Shown: positions 1 through 6,112, counted from the first letter of the stretch. The stretch: 9,287 nt of DNA from an uncultured Bacilli bacterium (GCA_947628125.1 CANQYR010000034.1:1-9287), one strand, 5' to 3'. A program made the numbers and translations. The notes: a model not told the origin generated them from the sequence alone.

Positions 1-21
1 TAAAAATAGGATGTGACCTAT

Positions 22-1398
22 ATGAAACTTAAAAAATATGAAAATAAAGAATTAAGAAAAAGCAAAATTATTTCTTTAATTTTAGCTTGTGTATGTATAA
101 TATCTATAGGAACAATAATCTATCAAAGTTATGCCAATTATCAAATGAAAGCAACATTTAAAATAATAAATGGAAAATTAAAGATGAGTAGTGGAAGTGG
201 TGACATAGAATTTGCATTTTATAATGGTGATCAAAAACTTGATGATATACCTTTGAAAGAAAGTGGTGTTTTGTATATTGGTTCTAGGTGTACAAATGAT
301 GCAATAATTAAATGGGATAGTGAAAATTGGGTACCATCTGTATATAATTTAAAGAAAACTAAGACAAATTGCAGTCTGTATTTTGGAAGTAAAGGAAATA
401 ATGCTTGTATATTGTATCCCGAAAGTGCGGCGTGTAAATATGGCGTAGCTGGTGAGACAGCTGAATTATTATATGATGATACAGAAGATAAAAACTTGAG
501 GTTTGTTGGAAGTGATCCAAAAAATTATGTATTATTTAATTGTGAAGAAGGGATTGAACCAAGCAAAGAAACGTGTGAGACATGGCGTATCATCGGAATA
601 ATGAATAATATAGAAGATGAAGATGGAAATAGTGAAAGTCATCTAAAGATAATAAGAGATAAGTTCGATACAAAGTATTCATGGGATAGTTCTGCATCAG
701 GAGTAAATAATGGCGGAGGAGTAAATGAGTGGAGCGAAGCAAATATAGAAAAAGTGTTAAATGATGAATATTTATATAGACGTACTGGCTCAAACTTATG
801 TTATACAGGTTCTAATAATACTACTGGAACTTGTCCTGATTGGACAAATATCGGAATAAGAGATACCGCAAGGGAAATGATAGCTAGTGTGAAATGGCAT
901 ACCGGAACAATGCCAGTATCATATAGTTCAAGTTTAATAACGGCAAAATATATGTATGAAGCAGAGCGAAGTAATCATACAGGAAAAGAACGATGTAGTG
1001 GAGGAGACGATTGTAACGATGATGTAGATAGAATGACAACATGGATTGGAAGAGTAGGCTTAATGTATCCGAGTGATTATGGGTATGCTGTAGGAACAGA
1101 AGTAAGAGAGACATGTTTAGGAAAATCAATGCAATCATATAATAGTGATAATTGTATGACGTATGATTGGTTACGAGATGCAAATAATAAACAATGGACA
1201 ATGATACCAGTACCTTATTCGTTGCGTGCTGACCTTGTGTTCGTTGTCCACTCAGGCGGGCATGTGTACAACGAAAATGCTAGCACTGCTAATGCCGTGC
1301 GTCCAACCCAATATCTAAAAAGTGATGTTAAAATAGTTGATAGGGATTATTCTGATTATGGAAGTAGTACCCATCCTTTTGAATTAGAATATAACTAA
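22..1398 (+). CDS. Membrane-anchored surface protein P1 with C-terminal display domain (candidate hypervariable protein)
   Basis: This is a 458-residue extracytoplasmic protein of unknown function. The ATG at 22 is preferred over an in-frame GTG at 13 because AGG at 8-10 is well spaced for 22 but too close for 13. A basic N-terminus (about 1-15) is followed by one hydrophobic helix (16-33) and QSYA (35-38), also found after the helix of P2, so it is an anchor or a signal peptide. Residues about 39-140 form a stalk with Cys at 90, 117, 129 and 138. From about 152 to the end it matches P2, with shared landmarks TCETWRIIG, LCY, VGLMYPSDYGYA, SYNSDNC and A-V-R-P. Paired Cys suggest disulfides outside the cell. 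The VRP motif near the end recalls the GFRP motif of formylglycine-generating-enzyme/C-type-lectin-like domains; this fold assignment is inferred. Codons 398-416 are anomalously A-poor and GC-rich (see findings). Codon use is poorer in NNC than in the genes downstream. Its promoter lies outside the window. Confidence 0.85.
   Translation: MKLKKYENKELRKSKIISLILACVCIISIGTIIYQSYANYQMKATFKIINGKLKMSSGSGDIEFAFYNGDQKLDDIPLKESGVLYIGSRCTNDAIIKWDSENWVPSVYNLKKTKTNCSLYFGSKGNNACILYPESAACKYGVAGETAELLYDDTEDKNLRFVGSDPKNYVLFNCEEGIEPSKETCETWRIIGIMNNIEDEDGNSESHLKIIRDKFDTKYSWDSSASGVNNGGGVNEWSEANIEKVLNDEYLYRRTGSNLCYTGSNNTTGTCPDWTNIGIRDTAREMIASVKWHTGTMPVSYSSSLITAKYMYEAERSNHTGKERCSGGDDCNDDVDRMTTWIGRVGLMYPSDYGYAVGTEVRETCLGKSMQSYNSDNCMTYDWLRDANNKQWTMIPVPYSLRADLVFVVHSGGHVYNENASTANAVRPTQYLKSDVKIVDRDYSDYGSSTHPFELEYN
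1213..1305 (+). other. Candidate DGR-type variable region in P1
   Basis: Positions 1213-1269 contain 6 A in 57 bases and 31 G+C (54%), whereas the rest of the gene is A-rich and low-GC. Several codons have the form N-N-C or N-N-T where P2 has AAC, AAT, AGT or ACT. Examples are CAC and TAC against AAC, CTT and CAT against AAT, CGT against AGT, and GCT against ACT. The segment ends just before a GC-rich stretch (1294-1304) encoding A-V-R-P, the place where DGR variable regions of C-type-lectin proteins usually stop. The exact borders cannot be set without the template repeat, which is not in the window. Confidence 0.5.
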
Positions 1399-1400
1399 AG

Positions 1401-1431
1401 CAAATAAGTTTAATACCTATTTGTTTTTTTT
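1401..1431 (+). terminator. Intrinsic terminator of P1
   Basis: CAAATA (1401-1406) pairs with TATTTG (1418-1423), with a possible extra G-C pair (1408/1416) across an A-C mismatch. Eight T follow directly (1424-1431). It starts 3 bases after the P1 stop codon and separates P1 from the ABC operon. Confidence 0.7.
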
Positions 1432-1444
1432 ATTAAGAAAACCT

Positions 1445-1473
1445 TTTCCAATAAAACAAACATGATGTATAAT
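1445..1473 (+). promoter_or_regulatory. SigA-type promoter of the ABC exporter operon
   Basis: The -35 box TTTCCA (1445-1450, 4 of 6 matches) stands 17 bases before a perfect -10 box TATAAT (1468-1473). Transcription should start near 1480. That excludes the ATG at 1462 as a start codon and supports TTG at 1498. Confidence 0.65.
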
Positions 1474-1497
1474 AAAAAAAAGAAAGGAATGATTGAT

Positions 1498-2403
1498 TTG
1501 TTACAAGTAGAACATGTTACTAAACGCTACGACAATATTTTAGCCGTTGATGACTTATCTTTCACTGTAAATGATGGCTCAATCTTTGGTCTTCTAGGGG
1601 AAAATGGAGCCGGCAAAACTACCACCTTTAGAATGATTAATAATTTACTAAAAATGGATGAAGGAAAAATTTTATTAGATGGCAAACCCATAACCTATAA
1701 AGAAACCGATAAGATTGGTTTTTTAACCGAAGAAAGAAGCTTACTTACCAAATTAACCGTTAAAGAACAAGTCATTTTTTACGGCATTTTAAAAGGCATG
1801 GATGAAAAAACAATCTTAGAAAAATTAGACTATTGGCTAGAACGCTTTCAAATAACAGAATATAAAAACCGAAAAATAAAAGAACTTTCCAAAGGTAACC
1901 AGCAAAAAGTCCAATTTATAACCGCCATAATAAATGATCCAAAACTCTTAATATTAGATGAACCTTTTACTGGCTTAGATCCCATTAACGTTGAATTATT
2001 TATGAACGTCATAAAAGAATTTAAAGAAAAGAAAAGTAGCATAATCTTTTCATCCCACCGCATGGAACATGTTGAATTATTTTGTGAAGAATTAGTAATA
2101 TTAGTCAAAGGCAAATGTGTTTTACAAGGCAAATTAAAAGACATCAAAAAAGATTACCGTAAAAAAAATATCCACATCTGTGGCACGATTGATATTGACA
2201 AAATAAAAAATTTACAAGGCGTATTAGACATAAACCAAACCCCAGAAGAAACAATAATCAAAATTGCTAGCGATGATTATATCGATGAAGTCTTTGAAAT
2301 AATCAAAAAGGGCCAAAACATTACCAAATTTTCAGTTGAAGACCCAACATTAAATGAAATATTTTTAAACAAAGTAGGTGAAGCATATGAAACAAAAATT
2401 TAA
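1498..2403 (+). CDS. ABC transporter ATP-binding protein (NatA/YhaQ-like)
   Basis: This is the cytoplasmic ATPase of an ABC-2 type exporter, about 301 residues. The proposed start is TTG at 1498, giving the typical family start M-LQVEHVTKRYDN. A ribosome-binding site AGAAAGGA (1481-1488) lies 9 bases before it, whereas the upstream ATG at 1489 is too close to it and ATG 1462 falls inside the promoter. Visible motifs are Walker A GENGAGKTT (34-42), signature LSKGN (130-134), Walker B LLILDE (150-155, Asp154/Glu155) and the H-loop His187. In place of a Q-loop Gln the sequence is TEERS (77-81), as in the NatA/YhaQ branch with its PEERG motif. The C-terminal ~80 residues resemble the accessory domain (DUF4162-like) of that branch. 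The gene overlaps the permease gene, which indicates translational coupling. Family members export ions, peptides or drugs; the substrate cannot be read from the sequence. Confidence 0.92.
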   Translation: MLQVEHVTKRYDNILAVDDLSFTVNDGSIFGLLGENGAGKTTTFRMINNLLKMDEGKILLDGKPITYKETDKIGFLTEERSLLTKLTVKEQVIFYGILKGMDEKTILEKLDYWLERFQITEYKNRKIKELSKGNQQKVQFITAIINDPKLLILDEPFTGLDPINVELFMNVIKEFKEKKSSIIFSSHRMEHVELFCEELVILVKGKCVLQGKLKDIKKDYRKKNIHICGTIDIDKIKNLQGVLDINQTPEETIIKIASDDYIDEVFEIIKKGQNITKFSVEDPTLNEIFLNKVGEAYETKI

Positions 2404-3682
2404 ATTCTTAATTAAACAAAGCTTAAACAAAAAAATTAAAACAAAATGGTTCAAACTAGCAAACATCTTCCTTTGCATTGCCTTAATATGCCTTATAAAT
2501 ATTGACAAAATAATCACCTTTTTTGGCGGTGACTTTGAAAGTGAAAAAACAATAATCGTTGTCGATGAACTAAACATTTACGATACCTTTGAAAAACTAT
2601 TTAATGAAACAAACAACTTAGAAACAAAAAACTATAAACTAGAAAAAGCAAATGAACCATTAGAAACATTAAAAGAAAAACTAAAAGACGATAATCTTCT
2701 AATCGTTGATATCGCGGTAGATCAAAGCTCATTTATTAAAGCATCCCTAATAAGTTACAACACCATAGATACCACAACAAAAAACTTGATAACTAACGTA
2801 TTATCAAACATTAAAACAAGCTTTGTTGCCACAAACGCCCAAATAGATAACGACACATTAAACGCCTTATTAAGCCCCGTGAATTTAAATACCATAACAA
2901 CCAATCAAGAAAGCGAAGAAAACGAAAACAAAGAAACCATCCAAACCATCGTAGCCATCATCTTAATTTTGCCTTGCTTCTTTTTAATAACCATGCTAGT
3001 GCAAATGATCGGTGCTGAAGTAAATGATGAAAAATCAACCAGAAGCATGGAAATAATAATCGCCAATGTCTCACCTAAAATCCACTTTACATCCAAAATC
3101 ATTTCTGCAACCGCCTTTGTTATCATCCAAGCCTTATTACTAGTTGGATACTCATTTATAGGCCTTGTAGTGCGAACAAGTTTAGCAGGCTCCCAAAATA
3201 TCACACCCCAGCTAAATAATATTATCCAGCTTCTTAATCAATCCGATGTTGTTGCAAGACTAATAAACGCCTTACCAATTTTATTAATTCTATTTGTTGC
3301 ATCTTTCGTATCATATGCCATATTATCCGGCGTTTTAGCCTCAATGACAACCAGCACCGAAGACTTTCAACAACTTCAAACACCACTTATGATTGTCCTA
3401 GTATTAGGCTATTACCTAGCTATCATGGCCCAAACCTTTGATGGAGCCTTATTTATAAAAATCATGTCATACATTCCCATGTTATCCTTCTTAGTATCGC
3501 CAACATTATACATATTTGAACAAATATCGATCATTGAACTAGCAATATCAGCAACCATAGCAACCGCCTTTACCTTCATAATATTTAAATATGGTTTAAG
3601 AATATATAAAGTAGGCATATTAAATTATCAATCAAGTAAACTATGGCAAAAAATGTTAAAATCACTAAAAAATAAAGAATAG
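2387..3682 (+). CDS. ABC-2 type transporter permease (NatB/YhaP-like)
   Basis: This is the membrane subunit partnering the preceding ATPase, 431 residues. ATG 2387 is preferred over an in-frame GTG at 2378 because AGGTG (2376-2380) sits 6 bases upstream of it. The gene overlaps the ATPase gene by 17 bases. The layout is that of the NatB/YhaP group: one N-terminal transmembrane helix (24-39), an extracytoplasmic domain of about 145 residues, then about five further helices. After the second helix comes EVNDEKSTRSMEIIIANVSP, matching the conserved ABC-2 loop (E...E+...+.ME....SP) that faces the ATPase. The C-terminus is short, basic and probably cytoplasmic. Together with the ATPase it should form an exporter. 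Sodium or antimicrobial-peptide export is possible from family knowledge but not shown. No strong terminator follows. Confidence 0.9.
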   Translation: MKQKFKFLIKQSLNKKIKTKWFKLANIFLCIALICLINIDKIITFFGGDFESEKTIIVVDELNIYDTFEKLFNETNNLETKNYKLEKANEPLETLKEKLKDDNLLIVDIAVDQSSFIKASLISYNTIDTTTKNLITNVLSNIKTSFVATNAQIDNDTLNALLSPVNLNTITTNQESEENENKETIQTIVAIILILPCFFLITMLVQMIGAEVNDEKSTRSMEIIIANVSPKIHFTSKIISATAFVIIQALLLVGYSFIGLVVRTSLAGSQNITPQLNNIIQLLNQSDVVARLINALPILLILFVASFVSYAILSGVLASMTTSTEDFQQLQTPLMIVLVLGYYLAIMAQTFDGALFIKIMSYIPMLSFLVSPTLYIFEQISIIELAISATIATAFTFIIFKYGLRIYKVGILNYQSSKLWQKMLKSLKNKE

Positions 3683-3694
3683 AAAACAATAATT

Positions 3695-3719
3695 TGACAA
3701 TCTTTAAAAATAACTGTCA
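3695..3719. promoter_or_regulatory. Weak inverted repeat downstream of the permease gene
   Basis: TGACA (3695-3699) and TGTCA (3715-3719) form 5-bp arms separated by 15 bases. A T-rich but interrupted stretch follows. It could be a poor terminator for the ABC operon or a protein-binding site upstream of the P2 promoter; the long loop and lack of a clean T-tract keep confidence low. Confidence 0.25.
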
Positions 3720-3727
3720 TTTCCTTC

Positions 3728-3756
3728 TTGCGCGATTTACTATTTTATTATATACT
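3728..3756 (+). promoter_or_regulatory. Putative promoter of P2
   Basis: The -10 box TATACT (3751-3756, 5 of 6) has TTGCGC (3728-3733, TTG matches only) 17 bases upstream. A start near 3763 would give a leader of about 30 bases containing the ribosome-binding site AAAGGG (3779-3784), 8 bases before ATG 3793. Confidence 0.5.
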
Positions 3757-3792
3757 ATTAATATCGTAGAGAGTGTTTAAAGGGATGGTAAG

Positions 3793-5385
3793 ATGAAAAT
3801 GAGATATAAAGTAGCATTATTAATCATCGCCCTTATGTTAGTAGGGTGTTTATATGTATCGCAATCCTATGCATTATGGATCATAACCAAAGAGCAAACT
3901 GGCCAAAATGATATTTCCACAGGTTGTTTTAGCATACGCTTTGCTGAAGGTAGTAGCATCAACCTGCAAAATACCTATCCAGCTTCAGATCAAGTTGGCC
4001 TAAACCAAGTCGGGTATTCTTTTACCATCACCAATACCTGTACTATAAACTCAGCGTATTCCATAACATTAAACACCCTTAACAAAAATGAAATAAGCGA
4101 TGATTTAATAAAATATGCAATCTATGAAGAAAAAAGTGAACAAAAGCCATCAGTAGGCCAAACTTTATCTGTCAAAAACACTGAAAAAGGCAATCTTACT
4201 GTTGAAGGCTTAAAAGAATCTTACCTTCTTAAAACTGGCATTTTAAATGGTGGTACAAAAACCAGTGATGACGCCCCAGTTGAAAACGGTCAAACCAAAA
4301 CTTTCCATCTTTATTTGTGGATTAAAGAAGATGCTACAAATGCCATAATGGGCAAAAGTTTTGAAGCCAATGTTACAGTCATCCATACAGCAACATCAAA
4401 GGCAGCTTCTCCAACAGCTATAAGCTACATCGAAGACTTAGTAAAAATAAATTCAAATGATCTAGCTTATGATAAAGAAGAAACGTTAAATGAACAAGAA
4501 GCAGATGATACTAGTGATAGCAACCTAAGATATGTTGGAAAGGATCCAAAAAATTATGTCTATTTTAATTGTGATGCTGAATCTGAACCAAGCAAAGACA
4601 CATGTGAGACCTGGCGCATTATAGGAGCCATGAATAATGTTGAAGATGCAAATGGCAACCTTGCAAGCCATCTAAAAATCATAAGAGACAGTATAGGGAA
4701 TTATTCCTGGGATAGTTCCGAAACAGGTGTTAATGATGGCTATGGAATCAATGAGTGGAGCACATCAGATATCCAAAATGTTTTAAATAATGAATATTTA
4801 AATATAAGTGGCTCAAACTTATGCTATAAAAATGCTAATAACGTCATAGAAACATGTCCTACCTGGCAAAATGTTAAAATCAAAGAAGAAGCAAAAGCTA
4901 TGATAGCAAATGTAAAATGGAATACAAAAGCGTTAGTAGAAGACCAAAATGATGCCGAAAAATTTAATGCTAAAGCAATGTATGAAACCGAAAAAAAATT
5001 ATGTCAAGATAATGAACAATGTGATGAAGTATCAAAAAACAGTTCTTGGATAGGCCAAGTAGGCCTAATGTATCCAAGTGATTATGGCTATGCTGTGGAT
5101 ACTACACTAAGAGATACGTGTCTAAAAAAATCAATGAATTCCTATAACAGCGATAATTGTAGTAATAATAATTGGCTATATAATGGCACTGATGAATGGA
5201 CAATCACATCCGCACCCCAAAATGAAAGTACTAAAAATGTCTTTTATCTAAACTCAAGTGGCAATATAAACACTGCTAATGCTAGTGATGCCTACGCCAT
5301 TCGCCCCGTAGTCTATCTTATCCCTTCTGTAAAAATCACAGGCGGAAGTGGAGATATAAACGATCCATTTATTTTACAAGCATAA
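3793..5385 (+). CDS. Surface protein P2, TasA/camelysin-like stalk plus the same C-terminal display domain as P1
   Basis: This is a 530-residue exported protein of unknown function. ATG 3793 has AAAGGG at 3779-3784. A short basic start and a hydrophobic segment (7-23) are followed by QSYALW (24-29), resembling SipW-type signal peptides of TasA/camelysin-like proteins. An LVGC lipobox-like string (16-19) lies within it, so lipid anchoring is an alternative. Residues about 30-200 look like an all-beta stalk: ISTGCFSIRF, YSFTITNTC, a late LYLWIKEDAT and FEANVTV, similar in style to TasA-like domains. From about 238 to the end it aligns with P1 (DDT..NLR.VG.DPKNYV, TCETWRIIG, VGLMYPSDYGYA, SYNSDNC, A-I-R-P-V-V-Y-L), by eye about two-thirds identical in its first 100 residues. 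The segment aligned with the P1 variable region is A-rich. Richer NNC codon use than P1 suggests P2 and P1 have different histories. The ybxB promoter begins directly after its stop. Confidence 0.87.
   Translation: MKMRYKVALLIIALMLVGCLYVSQSYALWIITKEQTGQNDISTGCFSIRFAEGSSINLQNTYPASDQVGLNQVGYSFTITNTCTINSAYSITLNTLNKNEISDDLIKYAIYEEKSEQKPSVGQTLSVKNTEKGNLTVEGLKESYLLKTGILNGGTKTSDDAPVENGQTKTFHLYLWIKEDATNAIMGKSFEANVTVIHTATSKAASPTAISYIEDLVKINSNDLAYDKEETLNEQEADDTSDSNLRYVGKDPKNYVYFNCDAESEPSKDTCETWRIIGAMNNVEDANGNLASHLKIIRDSIGNYSWDSSETGVNDGYGINEWSTSDIQNVLNNEYLNISGSNLCYKNANNVIETCPTWQNVKIKEEAKAMIANVKWNTKALVEDQNDAEKFNAKAMYETEKKLCQDNEQCDEVSKNSSWIGQVGLMYPSDYGYAVDTTLRDTCLKKSMNSYNSDNCSNNNWLYNGTDEWTITSAPQNESTKNVFYLNSSGNINTANASDAYAIRPVVYLIPSVKITGGSGDINDPFILQA
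5215..5307 (+). other. P2 segment homologous to the P1 variable region
   Basis: It aligns with 1213-1305 without gaps from the conserved W-T to the R-P motif. Positions 5215-5271 hold 25 A in 57 bases, many in AAT, AAC, AGT and ACT codons, the codon types that allow wide amino-acid change when adenines are mutated. It looks like an unmutated or lightly mutated counterpart; whether it is itself a target is unknown. Confidence 0.4.
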
Positions 5386-5414
5386 TTGACTTTTATCTTT
5401 TTAACTGTTAAAAT
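5386..5414 (+). promoter_or_regulatory. SigA-type promoter of ybxB
   Basis: TTGACT (5386-5391, 5 of 6) starts right after the P2 stop codon. A spacer of 17 bases leads to TAAAAT (5409-5414, 5 of 6). The predicted start near 5421 places AGGGG (5415-5419) outside the mRNA, so it is unlikely to be the ribosome-binding site of ybxB. Confidence 0.65.
5399..5413. promoter_or_regulatory. Palindrome overlapping the ybxB -10 box
   Basis: TTTTAAC and GTTAAAA form perfect 7-bp arms around a single central T. The right arm covers five of the six bases of the -10 box. A repressor binding here would block the promoter; AT-rich chance symmetry is the alternative. Confidence 0.35.
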
Positions 5415-5432
5415 AGGGGTAATTTTTTAGAA

Positions 5433-6038
5433 ATGATTGGTGATTCTTTGGAACATTATTTTACTAACAATTCTAATTTGAAAAGCGAGTTGAGAACAAT
5501 ACTTTATGAAAAAAAAGGATTTGTTTTCACTTTTTTTAGTGATCTAGGTGTTTTTTCTAAAAACCATTTAGACTATGGTAGTCGCTTATTAATAGATAAC
5601 ATTATTGAAAACGAAAATAAAATAACAAATATTTTAGATGTCGGTTGTGGCTATGGCTTATTAGGAATTGTATTAGGAAAAATATATAATTGTCCTGTAA
5701 CAATGAGCGATGTAAATAAAAGATGTATTCATTTAAGTAACATGAACATCGAAAAAAACAAAATTATGGGTCAAGCTTTATTAAGCGATTGCTATAGCAA
5801 TATAACTGGTACTTACGACTTAATAGTTACCAACCCACCTATTAAAGCTGGTAAAAAAATAGTCTTTAATATATTAGATGAAGCTTATAAATATTTAAAT
5901 AAAAATGGTCATTTATGGTTTGTCATGCGCAAAGACCATGGAGCAAAAAGTATGCTAAAATTAATTGAAAATCGATATACATGCGAAATTATTTGCAAAA
6001 GTAAAGGTTTTTATGTCATAAAAGCAAAAATACGTTGA
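5433..6038 (+). CDS. ybxB: YbxB, RsmC-like 16S rRNA (guanine-N2) methyltransferase
   Basis: This is a predicted cytoplasmic SAM-dependent methyltransferase of the small MTS-domain family, 201 residues, close to the usual ~200 of Bacilli YbxB. RsmC methylates G1207 of 16S rRNA at N2; the same role is inferred here. An N-terminal GVFSKNHLDYGSRLLID string is typical of the family. The SAM-binding motif I is DVGCGYGLLG (69-78), the acidic strand end VTMSDVN follows, and the catalytic motif NPPIKAGK (about 134-141) matches the NPP-x-(R/K)-AGK signature. The start is uncertain: ATG 5433 has no clear ribosome-binding site once the promoter is considered. TTG 5448 has GGTGA (5439-5443) 4 bases upstream and gives M-EHYFTNNS, like other YbxB proteins. 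The ATG is kept as the outer limit. Position immediately before rpoB is the conserved Bacilli arrangement. The stop codon TGA lies within the -35 box of the rpoB promoter. Confidence 0.9.
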   Translation: MIGDSLEHYFTNNSNLKSELRTILYEKKGFVFTFFSDLGVFSKNHLDYGSRLLIDNIIENENKITNILDVGCGYGLLGIVLGKIYNCPVTMSDVNKRCIHLSNMNIEKNKIMGQALLSDCYSNITGTYDLIVTNPPIKAGKKIVFNILDEAYKYLNKNGHLWFVMRKDHGAKSMLKLIENRYTCEIICKSKGFYVIKAKIR

Positions 6039-6063
6039 CATTATGTGAAAATGCCTTTATAAT
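6035..6063 (+). promoter_or_regulatory. Perfect consensus promoter of rpoB
   Basis: TTGACA (6035-6040) and TATAAT (6058-6063) match the SigA consensus at all 12 bases with the ideal 17-base spacer. The -35 box contains the TGA stop of ybxB (6036-6038). Transcription should begin near 6070, giving a leader of about 54 bases. Confidence 0.88.
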
Positions 6064-6078
6064 TTTAAATTGGCGACA

Positions 6079-6098
6079 TGTTTAAATTTTTTTAAACA
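6079..6098 (+). promoter_or_regulatory. Hairpin in the rpoB leader
   Basis: TGTTTAAA (6079-6086) and TTTAAACA (6091-6098) are perfect 8-bp complements around a TTTT loop. It lies between the predicted transcription start and the ribosome-binding site. It has only one G-C pair and no T-tract behind it, so it is not a terminator. It could be a DNA operator or an mRNA stability/translation element. Confidence 0.4.
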
Positions 6099-6112
6099 AA
6101 AAATAGATAGAT

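Noticed and set aside
590..1201. Two open frames on the - strand inside P1 (590-793 and 884-1201)
   Set aside because: They are shadows of P1, rich in Tyr/Leu/His from antisense A+T-rich codons, without ribosome-binding sites or recognisable motifs.
1399..1497. A DGR template repeat in the intergenic gaps (also 3683-3792 and 6039-6123)
   Set aside because: None of the gaps contains a sequence resembling the P1 variable segment, and no reverse transcriptase is encoded in the window.
1848..3618. Open frames on the - strand within the ABC transporter genes
   Set aside because: They lie opposite well-supported conserved genes and have no family features.
3694..3722. TTGACA at 3694-3699 as a -35 box for P2
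   Set aside because: No acceptable -10 box stands 16-18 bases downstream; the pair at 3728-3756 is better.
3785..3796. ATG at 3785 followed by a stop overlapping the P2 start
   Set aside because: Three codons only and no separate ribosome-binding site; a leader peptide cannot be supported.
6078..6095. Five-codon mini-ORF (MFKFF) in the rpoB leader
   Set aside because: It has no good ribosome-binding site and its sequence is explained by the inverted repeat; such short frames arise by chance.
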